The position numbers were made by a program, and so were the translations under genes. 64,000 nt of DNA, taken from contig NZ_FMAF01000005.1 of the NCBI RefSeq assembly GCF_900094565.1, forward strand, positions 496,001 through 560,000, read 5' to 3'. The DNA is from Martinezella lusitana (lineage in GTDB: Bacteria > Pseudomonadota > Alphaproteobacteria > Rhizobiales > Rhizobiaceae). The notes beneath the pieces were generated by a model. That model made no database searches. It was not told where the DNA came from and saw only the letters and a program-made list of their open reading frames with translations. This document shows, piece by piece, positions 27,128 through 35,792 of the stretch (the first letter of the stretch is position 1; the number at the start of each line of letters is the position of its first letter).

Positions 27128-29557
27128 TTAACGGTTGGACGCGACCGGACGCACCAGCGGCGTGATGCGGCGGATGGTGACGCGGCGGTTCTCCTGCGAC
27201 GGTCCGAGCGTGTTCACCTTGAGATACTGCTCTCCATAGCCCTGGGTGACCAGGTTCTCAGCAGGGATGCCATAGACATCGCTGAGCACATTGGCGACCG
27301 ATTCCGCACGGCGATCGGACAGGATCAGATTGCTTTCTGCCGAGCCGACGGCATCCGTATGGCCTTCGATGAGGAAGGTCTCGGTCGGATCCCGCTTGAC
27401 GATCTGCGATATCCCGTCGGCAACACCCCGCAGCGAGCTGGCTTGCGACATCGGAATGTCGGCGCTGCCCGTTGCGAAGGTGATCGTGTCGAGGTCGATA
27501 CGACGGATCTTGTCACGGATACGGGCCGAATACCGCACTTCGTTGACCGAATAGATCCGCTCGACCGGCTCGACCGGCGGTTCGCGCAGGAAGTCGTAGT
27601 AATCCGCGTTGCGGTTGGACGCCGTGTCGATGATGTACTGGCTCAGAGGAATGAGCAGGCGCATCGGCGGCAGGTCGTCGCCCGGATCGCGGAAATAGTT
27701 GTCGTGGTCGGGCTGCTGCTCGAGCTCAGGCGAGTAGAACAGAACATATTCCCGGCCGCTGGCATCGATACGGGACCGCTGGATGATGTCGCCATAGCGG
27801 TTGCGGATGGTGATGACGCGATCGCCGTCCGGCTGGTCGATCGTCTCGCGATAACGATCCCTGGGCAACTGCTCATAGGTGGGCCGTTCACCGCCGCGGA
27901 CGAAGCGATCAGTATCGTCATGGCGAACGACGTAGTTGTTGTCGACGTTCACGATCGTGCGATTGTCCTGATTGATGATGGTTTGCACCGCCGTTCCCTG
28001 CGGCGAGGCAAAGTCCGGCCGGCGATCGATCCGGCGACCCTGCTCGCTGGTCACGGCTTCCATCTTGACGGGCGGTTGCGGCTGGCCGCCAGGAGCCGCG
28101 CGCTGCGCCTCGGCGTCAGAGGTCGGTGGCTTCGTATAGGCCGCCGGCGGCTGCTGTGCAGGGGCATTCTGCGCCTGCCCGTTCTGGCCCTGCCCCTTCT
28201 GACCCTGGGCACCCGGAGCGCCGGGATTCTGCCCACCGTTCAGATGCTCGCCGCGGCGAACCGCATCCTTCTGGCTGTCCAGAACAGCACTGCCGTTTTG
28301 AACAGGCAGGATGACGGGGCCCTTCGCAGAGGCTGGATCTTCCGCAATCTTCTTGCGGCGCTCCAGGTCCTGCGGCGAGATTTGTTCTGCCGGAGGCAGC
28401 TGGATCTCGGCACCTTGCTGTGCGCTACCATTGGCCGGCGCGGGTGCGGCATTGCCATTGGCAGGCGCAGGCGTTGCACTGCCATTCGCCGGAGCAGGTG
28501 TTGCAGTGCCCTGTGCCGGCGTCTCAGCGGCCTTATTCGGTTGCTGCTTGCCGGGCTGCGGTGCGGCCTGGTTTTGCTCCTGACCCTGCTGCCCCTGGGG
28601 CTCGGTCTTCTGAGCCGGCTGCTGCGGATTAGCCGCCGGCTGTTCGCCCTGCTGCTGATTCTGCGGCTGCTTGCCGTGCGTCTTGTCTCCGGCCGGCTTT
28701 TGCCCCTGCTCCGCGCCGGGTACTACCTGCGTTCCGGGTTGGGTTTCAGGCTGAACCTGTGTCCCCGGCTGAGTCTTATGACCCTTCGGAGGCTGGCCGG
28801 CAGGTGCTAGCGGCTGCTCGGCCGGCTGCTGCGCCGGAGCCTCGGATTGGATCTGTTGCTTGGGAGGGGCTTTCTGTTCAGGCTGCACCTGCTTTTCGGG
28901 TTGAGCCTGCTGATTCTGCGGCTCACCAGCGGCAGGAGCGGCCTTCTGAGCCGGGGCTGGCTGCTGCGCCTTCGGCGCGGGCTGGCCCTGCGGCTGCTCG
29001 GCGGCAGGCTGCTTATGCTCTGCCTTTGGCTGCGGTGCCGCCTCAGGCTGCTTTGCTTCAGGCTGCTTTGCCGGCTGCTGGGCATTCTGCTTTTGCTGCT
29101 GTGTCGCAGGTGCCGGCTCCGGCGCTGCAGCCTTGGGCTGCGGCTTGGCTTCGGGCTGCGCCTGCGGTGCTTCGGCCGGCTGCTTGTGTTCAGCCTTGGG
29201 CTGTTCCTGCTGTGCCGGCTGCTGATGTTCCGCTTTCGGCGGCTGCGCTTCCGGCTGCTGCTTCGGCGGCTTCTGTTCCGCGCCGCCTTCATGCTTCTGG
29301 CCTTGCGGTTCGCCCTGGCCGCCCTCGCCAGGCTTCTTGTGCTTGAGCTGTTCTTCGTCCGGTTGGGCCGCAGGCGCCGCCTGCTGCGCGACCTCGATGC
29401 TCGCATTGCCACCACCCGCGACGACGCCGGCAATGTCATTGGTCAATGGCGCGACGGGCTGCTCGCGCAGTGCCGCAGCCGCCGCCGGCTCGAACGCGAG
29501 CGATAGCGAAAGCAGCGGAAACGCGGCACTGGCAAATAGTCTGGATCGCTTACCCAT
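27128..29557 (-). CDS. OmpA-family protein with long Pro/Gln/Ala-rich region
   Basis: The 809-residue protein has a signal peptide (MGKRSRLFASAAFPLLSLSLAF), then roughly 350 residues of Pro/Gln/Ala/Lys/Glu-rich low-complexity sequence (about 50-400) including near-perfect copies of PAPANGSA, a middle region with ERRIDRRPDF and VNVDNNYVVRHDD, and a C-terminal OmpA domain (about 690-800: ITFATGSADI, IEGHTDAVGS, LSDRRAESV) that binds peptidoglycan. There is no N-terminal beta-barrel. The extended segment may span the periplasm. Related rhizobial OmpA-like proteins vary in this region. ATG 29557 has GGAG upstream. Confidence 0.88.
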   Translation of the reverse strand: MGKRSRLFASAAFPLLSLSLAFEPAAAAALREQPVAPLTNDIAGVVAGGGNASIEVAQQAAPAAQPDEEQLKHKKPGEGGQGEPQGQKHEGGAEQKPPKQQPEAQPPKAEHQQPAQQEQPKAEHKQPAEAPQAQPEAKPQPKAAAPEPAPATQQQKQNAQQPAKQPEAKQPEAAPQPKAEHKQPAAEQPQGQPAPKAQQPAPAQKAAPAAGEPQNQQAQPEKQVQPEQKAPPKQQIQSEAPAQQPAEQPLAPAGQPPKGHKTQPGTQVQPETQPGTQVVPGAEQGQKPAGDKTHGKQPQNQQQGEQPAANPQQPAQKTEPQGQQGQEQNQAAPQPGKQQPNKAAETPAQGTATPAPANGSATPAPANGNAAPAPANGSAQQGAEIQLPPAEQISPQDLERRKKIAEDPASAKGPVILPVQNGSAVLDSQKDAVRRGEHLNGGQNPGAPGAQGQKGQGQNGQAQNAPAQQPPAAYTKPPTSDAEAQRAAPGGQPQPPVKMEAVTSEQGRRIDRRPDFASPQGTAVQTIINQDNRTIVNVDNNYVVRHDDTDRFVRGGERPTYEQLPRDRYRETIDQPDGDRVITIRNRYGDIIQRSRIDASGREYVLFYSPELEQQPDHDNYFRDPGDDLPPMRLLIPLSQYIIDTASNRNADYYDFLREPPVEPVERIYSVNEVRYSARIRDKIRRIDLDTITFATGSADIPMSQASSLRGVADGISQIVKRDPTETFLIEGHTDAVGSAESNLILSDRRAESVANVLSDVYGIPAENLVTQGYGEQYLKVNTLGPSQENRRVTIRRITPLVRPVASNR

Positions 29558-29927
29558 ATGGGTCTCCTCTTATGATCTTTGTTCGCCGAATTGCGAATCT
29601 CTCAGCGGGCGACGTGATGTCCCACGAAGCAGGCCGAATTTCGGTTCTCGTGAGACTGAATCGCGGCAGGCCGCTATATGTTCCGGAACTATTAGGATGC
29701 CGCAATTAACCCTGGCTGAATGCGCCGGACGGCTTCCATTCAGATTTCCCGCGCGCGCTTTCGCATTGCCTCGGGATCGCACGGCAACGATCATCCTCGT
29801 AATTCCAGTTGCAATTTTCGAAAAAAAAGTACGAATATCGCCGCAAGGCGGGTCACCCACCCGCTCCACTCGAGCCGGACGCCAATCAACAATAATGAGC
29901 TGCCGGCCGCCAACAGAGAGGATCAAT
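29558..29927. other. Divergent intergenic region between OmpA-like and amino-acid-binding protein genes
   Basis: The 370-bp gap contains the promoters of both genes. No gene, riboswitch or strong repeat is visible. GGAAC with a nearby AATT (29680s) does not fit the alphaproteobacterial general-stress promoter spacing. Confidence 0.4.
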
Positions 29928-30710
29928 ATGCGCATCTCCACTCGTCTTCTTGCCGCTGCGTCCTTCGCCGCTATGTCGCTTCTCGCCGGCGCGGCGCTTG
30001 CGGACGGCGACACGATCGTCATCGGCACGGACGCCACCTACCCGCCGTTCGAATCGCTCGATGCCGGCGGCAAGTTCGTCGGCTTCGATATCGATATAGC
30101 CAATGCGCTTTGCGATCAGATGAAGGTCAAGTGCACCTTCGTGAACCAGGATTTCGACGGCATCATTCCGGCCCTCCAGGCCAAGAAGTTCGACGCAATT
30201 GTCTCCTCCATGTCGATCACGCCGGAGCGCGAGAAGATCGTCGACTTCACCAACAAGTACTACAATACGCCGCCGGCGATCGCCGTGCCGAAGGATTCGA
30301 CCATCAAGGAACCGACGGACGAAGCCCTGAAGGGCAAGTCCATTGGTGCCCAGTCCTCGACGACGCACGCCAACTACGCCTCCGCCCATCTCAAGGATGC
30401 CGAACTGAAGCTCTATCCGTCGGCTGACGAATACAAGCTCGACCTCGGCAACGGCCGTATCGATGCCGCCATCGACGACGTTGTCGTGCTCTCCGAATGG
30501 GTCAAGTCGGATGCGGGCGCCTGCTGCAAGATGCTCGGCACGCTGAAGATCGATCCGGTCATCAACGGCGCCGGTGCGGGTATCGCCGTTCGCAAGGGCG
30601 ATACGGCTCTCAAGGACAAGTTCAACGCCGCCATCGCGGCGATCCGTGCTGACGGCACCTACAAGAAGATTCAGGCCAAATACTTCGATTTCGACGTTTA
30701 CGGCGACTGA
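29928..30710 (+). CDS. Polar amino-acid ABC transporter, periplasmic binding protein
   Basis: The 260-residue protein has a signal peptide cleaved near ALA-DGD (residue 25) and an SBP_bac_3 fold: TDATYPPFESLDAGGKFVGFDIDI, DFDGIIPALQAKKFDAIVSSM, ITPEREKIVDFT. These match lysine/arginine/ornithine or opine binders such as ArgT and NocT. The ligand is therefore probably a basic amino acid, inferred by family. ATG 29928 has GAGAGGA upstream. A terminator-like hairpin separates it from the two permease genes, a usual way to make more binding protein than permease. Confidence 0.9.
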   Translation: MRISTRLLAAASFAAMSLLAGAALADGDTIVIGTDATYPPFESLDAGGKFVGFDIDIANALCDQMKVKCTFVNQDFDGIIPALQAKKFDAIVSSMSITPEREKIVDFTNKYYNTPPAIAVPKDSTIKEPTDEALKGKSIGAQSSTTHANYASAHLKDAELKLYPSADEYKLDLGNGRIDAAIDDVVVLSEWVKSDAGACCKMLGTLKIDPVINGAGAGIAVRKGDTALKDKFNAAIAAIRADGTYKKIQAKYFDFDVYGD

Positions 30711-30738
30711 TCGCCCGTCGATTCCCTTGGAAAAGACG

Positions 30739-30771
30739 ACGGCGGAAGCTTGCTCTTCCGCCGTTTTTGTT
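30739..30771 (+). terminator. Rho-independent terminator between binding protein and permeases
   Basis: ACGGCGGAAG (30739-30748) pairs with CTTCCGCCGT (30755-30764), followed by TTTTTGTTT. Because the permease genes follow on the same strand, it may be leaky or partial. Confidence 0.85.
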
Positions 30772-30828
30772 TGACAACGAGAATAATATAAGCAGAAACG
30801 CGGCAAAAGCCGCTAGGGGAAATACGGC

Positions 30829-31632
30829 ATGAGCGGATTGTTTTCCGCGCTGGGTTCCTTGTGGACCTGGCTGAGTACGATTTTCGACCCGTTGTGTGGT
30901 CCGGCCGGTTTGTTCACTGTGTTCGGCCAGAATACGATGCTCGCCTGCGGCGATACGGGCTGGGGCGATGAACTCGCCGGCGGTCTGAAGGTTACCATTG
31001 CCGTTGCGGTCCTCACACTGCCGCTCGGCCTGGTCATCGGCTTCTTCGTCGCGCTGGCGCAACAATCGGAGGAGAAGTCGCTACGGCTCGCGGCGGGTGT
31101 CTTCACCACGATTTTCCGCGGCCTGCCGGAGCTGCTGACGCTTTTCATCATCTATTACGGCATGCAGATCCTGCTGCAATCGGTCCTTGCCAGATTTGGC
31201 TATAACGGACCCATCGAGATCAATGCCTTCGCCGCCGGCATGTTCGCATTGGCGATCGTCTTCTCGGCCTATTGCTCGGAAGTGCTGGTATCCGCTTTCA
31301 AGGCAATTCCGAAAGGTCAATACGAGGCGGGCGACGCACTCGGCTTCCACCGCGTCCGTACCATGCGGCTGATCATTCTGCCGCAGCTTGTTCGCATCTC
31401 GCTTCCGAACCTCGGAAACCTCTGGATGAACCTGCTGAAGGACACGTCCTACGTCTCGATCATCGGTCTTGCCGACATCATCCGGCAGACGGGTATCGCC
31501 GTGCGCGCCACGAAGGCGCCCTTCACCTTCTATTCAATCGCCTGCCTGTTCTATCTGACGCTGGCCGTCACGTCCTCTATCGGCCTCTTCTATCTCGATC
31601 GATGGGCCAAACGTGCGGAGGTTCGTCGATGA
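30829..31632 (+). CDS. Polar amino-acid ABC transporter permease (HisQ/OccQ-like)
   Basis: The 267-residue inner-membrane protein has about five transmembrane helices and the HisMQ pattern: GLKVTIAVAVLTLPLGLVIG, TTIFRGLPELLTLF, and the EAA loop near EAGDALGFHRVRTMRLIILPQ (Gly in the EAA motif). It should form the channel with the next protein. Its stop overlaps the next start (ATGA). No ATP-binding subunit is present nearby. Confidence 0.9.
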   Translation: MSGLFSALGSLWTWLSTIFDPLCGPAGLFTVFGQNTMLACGDTGWGDELAGGLKVTIAVAVLTLPLGLVIGFFVALAQQSEEKSLRLAAGVFTTIFRGLPELLTLFIIYYGMQILLQSVLARFGYNGPIEINAFAAGMFALAIVFSAYCSEVLVSAFKAIPKGQYEAGDALGFHRVRTMRLIILPQLVRISLPNLGNLWMNLLKDTSYVSIIGLADIIRQTGIAVRATKAPFTFYSIACLFYLTLAVTSSIGLFYLDRWAKRAEVRR

Positions 31633-32459
31633 GCCATGCCGAAATCCTGATCGCGGCGCAACCGGCACCGCCCAAGACAATCAGAAAGCTATCGAAGTCC
31701 CGCATCGCCGGCTATTTCTTCCTGACGCTCTGGAGCCTTCTTGGCATTTCGCTGCTGGCGATGATCGTGACCAACTGGGACGTCGAGAAGCTTGATACCT
31801 ATGGACCGCGGCTTCTCCACGGCCTCTGGATCACCGTCAAGCTGGTCGGCATGTCCTTCATACTCGGGGCGATCCTGTCGATACCGCTGGCATTCGCCCG
31901 CATGTCGAAAAACAAGATCCTGAGCACCCTCACCTACTGCTATGTCTATCTTTTCCGCGGCACGCCGCTGCTGGCGCAGATATTCATGGTCTATTACGGC
32001 TTCCCGAGCTTTCGCTGGCTCTTCGAGGATATCGGCCTCTGGTGGTTCTTCAAGGATCCATTCTATTGCGGCGTCTTCGCCATGACGCTGAATACGGCCG
32101 CCTATCAGACGGAAATCGTCCGCGGCGCCGTCCAGAGCGTACCGAGCGGCCAGCGGGAGGCTGCAAACTCTCTAGGCATCCATACGTGGATCGCCTTCCG
32201 CAAGATCATCATTCCCCAGGCGCTTATCGTCGCTCTGCGTCCCTACGGCAACGAGATCATCCTGCTGATCAAGAGCTCGGCTACGGTGTCGATCATCACC
32301 GTCTACGATCTGATGGGCGAAACGCGCTACGCTTTCTCGCGCACCTATGATTACCAGACCTATCTCTGGGCGGCGATCTTCTATCTGGCGATCGTTGAAC
32401 TCATGCGTAACGGTTGGGCCCGGATGGAAGGGCAACTGACACGGCACCTCAAGCGCTGA
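31629..32459 (+). CDS. Polar amino-acid ABC transporter permease (HisM/OccM-like)
   Basis: The 276-residue inner-membrane protein pairs with the preceding permease. Helices are hydrophobic at about 28-50, 75-100, 110-130, 170-190 and 240-260; the loop QREAANSLGIHTWIAFRKIIIPQ carries the EAA motif that contacts the ATPase. The start overlaps the previous stop by 4 nt. A hairpin follows (32467-32485), and the next gene on this strand, usg, is unrelated. The ATPase must come from elsewhere. Confidence 0.9.
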   Translation: MSHAEILIAAQPAPPKTIRKLSKSRIAGYFFLTLWSLLGISLLAMIVTNWDVEKLDTYGPRLLHGLWITVKLVGMSFILGAILSIPLAFARMSKNKILSTLTYCYVYLFRGTPLLAQIFMVYYGFPSFRWLFEDIGLWWFFKDPFYCGVFAMTLNTAAYQTEIVRGAVQSVPSGQREAANSLGIHTWIAFRKIIIPQALIVALRPYGNEIILLIKSSATVSIITVYDLMGETRYAFSRTYDYQTYLWAAIFYLAIVELMRNGWARMEGQLTRHLKR

Positions 32460-32651
32460 TGCAGCAGCGGCGTCTTAAGCGCCGCCTGCTCACTTGGCAG
32501 CACTCGCCCGCATGCGCTGCTAACACATTGATTTTCGTGATGAAAATTTCTTTTACGACACTTTTGTAAAGCTTGGGTTTACTATGAGCTGTTTCCATAT
32601 CCTTGTGACCCTGAGTCACGAACAAAAAATGGGAACGGAAAGTGAGGCCTC

Positions 32652-32918
32652 ATGCACGAAGACATGCAAAAGCAGCTGCAAGGCTATGGGTTGACGACGG
32701 CGCAGATCCTGTACCGCCTGCCCGATCATCCTCAATTTCTCCAGACCTATATCTGGCAGGACTATGACCTCGCCCCGAACTTCCCGGAAATGCGCGGCTT
32801 CCTGAGGTTCTGGCAGGAGAAGTTGGACGGACCGCTCCATTCGGTGCGATATGTTCATCGCAAGCTGATATCCGCAACCGAGTGGCGGGCATTGAAGGGC
32901 GAATTCATTCTGCACTAG
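32652..32918 (+). CDS. usg: Usg family protein
   Basis: The 88-residue protein matches the alphaproteobacterial Usg family: LQGYGLTTAQILYRLPDHP, QTYIWQDYDLAPNFPEMRGFL, and GPLHSVRYVHRKLI. Usg was once proposed as a possible phosphoribosylanthranilate isomerase subunit, and its role remains unclear. No trp gene is visible here. Start ATG 32652 is preceded by GGAACGGAAAGTGAGG. The protein is convergent with the DUF2270 gene. Confidence 0.85.
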   Translation: MHEDMQKQLQGYGLTTAQILYRLPDHPQFLQTYIWQDYDLAPNFPEMRGFLRFWQEKLDGPLHSVRYVHRKLISATEWRALKGEFILH

Positions 32919-32936
32919 ACCGGCTACGCCGATCGT

Positions 32937-33662
32937 TCAGACATGCGCCTCGCCACGGGTGAAATCACTGTCGTCCGGCCCGCGACGCAGCACGCCATAG
33001 AGAATGGCGGCATAAAAGACAGCAACTATCGCAATCACCGGCCAGCCGGGGATTGGTCCGAGCGCCGCGTTGTCGGCAACATAGCTCCACGAATGCGCAA
33101 GCTCCTGCGGCGCGCCTTCGCTTTGCAATTTCGGCGTCGAGATTTTCAGGATCCATGCAAGCAGAAGAATGACATACATCCAGCAATAATTCCGCCGCAA
33201 CCGCCGCCCCATCGCATCGAAATAGCCGAGCAGAAACCGCGGCGCCCGCAAGCTCTTGGCGATGGACAGCGCCCAATCGGGATTGAACTCTGCTTCCGGG
33301 GCGAGGATCTGCGCAAAATAGCTGCGTTCCAACTGCCGCACGCGTGCGCGATAAATATCGAAGAAGCGATAGCGCCGCGCCTCGATCATCAGCAGCAGCG
33401 AGATCAGCATCATGCCGAACAGCAAGACGCCGTGATGCGAGGTCGGCGAGGACAGCGATACGGACAATAGCGCGGCAACGACGGTGATCGCCCAGTTCGA
33501 CGTCCGGTCAATGCGGTCCCGCCAACTGGTCATCCGGCCAAGCTCGCCGCGATAATAGTGGCTCAAGGTGTTGGTGATCTCCCCCGGTGTCGAAGGCATC
33601 GGCGGCCGTTTCTGATCCGTCGCGCCGTCGATGAGATGGGATGTGGTGAGTTCCGTAGCCAT
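32937..33662 (-). CDS. DUF2270 membrane protein
   Basis: The 241-residue protein has a cytoplasmic N-terminus, two helices at about 60-95 (ITVVAALLSVSLS, VLLFGMMLISLLLM), a charged segment (EARRYRFFDIYRARVRQLERSYF) and two more helices near 165-190 and 205-230. These features match DUF2270, whose function is unknown. ATG 33662 has GGAGGAAG upstream; the longer frame starting at 33809 overlaps the divergent methyltransferase gene and is unlikely. Confidence 0.82.
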   Translation of the reverse strand: MATELTTSHLIDGATDQKRPPMPSTPGEITNTLSHYYRGELGRMTSWRDRIDRTSNWAITVVAALLSVSLSSPTSHHGVLLFGMMLISLLLMIEARRYRFFDIYRARVRQLERSYFAQILAPEAEFNPDWALSIAKSLRAPRFLLGYFDAMGRRLRRNYCWMYVILLLAWILKISTPKLQSEGAPQELAHSWSYVADNAALGPIPGWPVIAIVAVFYAAILYGVLRRGPDDSDFTRGEAHV

Positions 33663-33807
33663 GGTCTCTTCCTCCCTTTTCTTTTTTTGAGCGACAGCCG
33701 CATGGCCCGCCGTTGCCGCAAGCCGTATTTTGCTCCTCCAAGGCAAGCATTGCAAAAGCCGATCAAGCGCCTTAATGCCTGCGGGACAAACGAAAGGCGG
33801 CTGATCC

Positions 33808-34632
33808 ATGGCAAAGAAGAAGATCGACGAAGACGCGCTGGCGGAAGCTTACAATCGCGCCCTGGCTCTGGAAAAGGCCGGCGATATCGACGCCGCCGTG
33901 AGCGCCTATGAGGAAGTGCTGGCCATCGACCCCGAGGACCACGGCGGCGCGGCCGTCCGCATTGCCTCGATGGGGCGTGGCGAAACACCTGTGAAGGCGC
34001 CGGATGCCTATGTCGAAACGCTGTTCGACCAGCATGCCGAGGTCTTTGAGGACGTGCTCGTCGAGCAGCTCGGCTATCATGTCCCGGCCCTCGTCCGCCA
34101 ACGCCTGCAGGCGCTCGGCCTCGGTCCCTTCAAGCGCATGCTCGACCTCGGCTGCGGCACGGGCCTCACGGGAAGCACCTTGCGCGACATCGTCGAGGAC
34201 ATCACCGGCATCGACCTCTCCGAAAACATGGTCGAGGTCGCCCACGAAAAGGACATCTACGAAACCCTCTTCGTTGCCGAGGTCGAGGATTTCCTTGACG
34301 ATAATGACGAAGAGCCTTTCGACCTGATCACCGCCACCGACGTCCTGCCCTATCTCGGCGCACTGGAGCCCCTGTTCTTCGGCGCAGCTGACAATATGAC
34401 GCCTGGCGGCCTCTTCATCTTCTCTTCCGAAACCCTGCCGGATGCGATCTTCGCCGGGCGCCCCTATATGGTCGGCGCGCACCAGCGTTTCGCCCACGCA
34501 GAGGCCTATGTGCGCGAGCGGCTGAAGGAGACGGGCTTCGAGCTGATCGAGATCAGCGACATCAATGTCCGGATGCAGGAAGGCCAGCCGACGCCGGGCC
34601 ATCTGGTCATCGCGCGCCGCCTTGCAGACTGA
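33808..34632 (+). CDS. TPR-containing class I methyltransferase
   Basis: The 274-residue protein begins with a short tetratricopeptide unit (DALAEAYNRALALEKAGDIDAAVSAYEEVLAIDPED) followed by a SAM-dependent methyltransferase domain with motif I LDLGCGTGLTG (about residue 112) and motif post-I GIDLSENMVE. An acceptor is not assigned. The TPR may recruit a partner. ATG 33808 follows shortly after the DUF2270 divergent start, and the 34.6-kb palindrome lies downstream. Confidence 0.88.
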   Translation: MAKKKIDEDALAEAYNRALALEKAGDIDAAVSAYEEVLAIDPEDHGGAAVRIASMGRGETPVKAPDAYVETLFDQHAEVFEDVLVEQLGYHVPALVRQRLQALGLGPFKRMLDLGCGTGLTGSTLRDIVEDITGIDLSENMVEVAHEKDIYETLFVAEVEDFLDDNDEEPFDLITATDVLPYLGALEPLFFGAADNMTPGGLFIFSSETLPDAIFAGRPYMVGAHQRFAHAEAYVRERLKETGFELIEISDINVRMQEGQPTPGHLVIARRLAD

Positions 34633-34653
34633 CATCACCGAAGCTGGACAGAG

Positions 34654-34683
34654 GCAATAGTTATCCAAATGGATAACTATTGC
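34654..34683. promoter_or_regulatory. Long palindrome, candidate operator of the GST-ArsR operon
   Basis: GCAATAGTTATCC (34654-34666) and GGATAACTATTGC (34671-34683) are exact complements around AAAT, 80 bp ahead of the GST start. A similar half-site CATTTAGATAAGT (about 34715-34727) follows. An ArsR-type regulator lies in the operon, so autoregulation is likely; a terminator of the preceding gene is less likely because no T run follows. Confidence 0.6.
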
Positions 34684-34762
34684 TTGCAAGATGACGTCCG
34701 AGCCGTTACTTAGCCATTTAGATAAGTTTCAGCTCGAACCTTGATGCGGGAAAGGTCGTCGC

Positions 34763-35455
34763 ATGTCCCTTGTTCTCTATCAGCATCCCCTTGCCTCCTT
34801 CTGCCATAAGGTGCTGATGGCGCTTTATGAGAATGGCACGCCGTTCGAAAGCCGGATCATCGACCTTGGCAATGAGGCATCGCGCGCATCGCTGGTGCGC
34901 CTCTGGCCCATCGGCAAATTTCCCGTGCTGCGTGACGAAACGCTTGACAGCACCGTTCCCGAAACCAGCATCATCATCGAATATCTCGATCGGCATTATC
35001 CAAGTACGACACCGCTGTTGCCGCTCGATCCGACGGATGCCCTATGCGTCCGGCTCTGGGACCGCTTCTTCGATCTCTACGTTCAGGAGCCGATGCAGAA
35101 GATCGTTGCGGACATACGCCGACCGGACGACGCACGCGACCCTCAGAGCGTCGCCGAAGCACAAGCGCTGCTGCGCACCGCCTACGGCATGATCGAGCAA
35201 CAACTCGGCGAGAAGACCTGGATCACCGGCGATAGCTTGACCATGGCCGATTGCGCCGCGGCACCTGCCCTCTTCTACTCCGAAACGCTCGTGCCCTTCG
35301 ATGAAACACAATCCCGACTGAAGGGATACTACCAACGCCTTCTCGACCGCCCGTCCTTCGCCCGTGTACTTGAGGAAGCGATGCCCTATTTCCACTTCTA
35401 TCCCTATCACGAGAAACTGCCCGCCCAATTCCGCCCGGAAAAGTCGCATGATTGA
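34763..35455 (+). CDS. Glutathione S-transferase family protein
   Basis: The 230-residue protein has an N-terminal thioredoxin-like domain (LVLYQHPLASFCHKVLMAL, with Ser/Cys near residue 11-13, then FPVLRDE and PETSIIIEYL, the glutathione-binding cis-Pro and ES/TS motif) and an all-helical C-terminal domain (ITGDSLTMADCAAAP, the GST N-capping box). Substrate is unknown. It is the first gene of a three-gene unit with overlapping ArsR and AHSA1 genes, behind a palindrome. Confidence 0.9.
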   Translation: MSLVLYQHPLASFCHKVLMALYENGTPFESRIIDLGNEASRASLVRLWPIGKFPVLRDETLDSTVPETSIIIEYLDRHYPSTTPLLPLDPTDALCVRLWDRFFDLYVQEPMQKIVADIRRPDDARDPQSVAEAQALLRTAYGMIEQQLGEKTWITGDSLTMADCAAAPALFYSETLVPFDETQSRLKGYYQRLLDRPSFARVLEEAMPYFHFYPYHEKLPAQFRPEKSHD

Positions 35456-35792
35456 AGAGCCGCAGGCACTCGACCGGATGTTTCAGGCGCTTTCCGATCA
35501 GAGCCGGCGCGACATGATCGACCGGCTCGGCCGGGGTCCTGCTTCCGTAACGGAATTGGCGCAACCCTTCGCCATGGCGCTGCCGACCGTAATGAAGCAT
35601 CTGCATGTGCTGGAGGCGAGCGGCCTGGTATTGTCGGAAAAAACCGGCCGGGTGCGGACCTATCACCTTCGCAAGGAGGCGCTGGCATCGGTTGAGCGCT
35701 GGGTTGCCGAACGCAAGGCATCGTGGAACAAGACTTTCGACCGTCTCGATCTTTTTCTCGCGGATGCTTCAACGGAGACAACGACCGAATGA
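35448..35792 (+). CDS. ArsR-family transcriptional regulator
   Basis: The 114-residue protein has the winged helix of ArsR proteins: FQALSDQSRRDMIDRLGRGPASVTELAQPFAMALPTVMKHLHVLEASGLVLSEKTGRVRTYHL spans HTH and wing. No metal-binding CxC or His cluster typical of ArsR/SmtB sensors is visible, so it probably senses an organic signal or acts as a simple repressor of its own operon. It overlaps the GST stop by 8 nt and the next start by 4 nt, showing tight coupling. Confidence 0.9.
   Translation: MIEEPQALDRMFQALSDQSRRDMIDRLGRGPASVTELAQPFAMALPTVMKHLHVLEASGLVLSEKTGRVRTYHLRKEALASVERWVAERKASWNKTFDRLDLFLADASTETTTE

Noticed and set aside
29680..29715. General-stress (EcfG) promoter GGAAC-N16/17-CGTT
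   Set aside because: GGAAC is present but the second element does not match at the right spacing.
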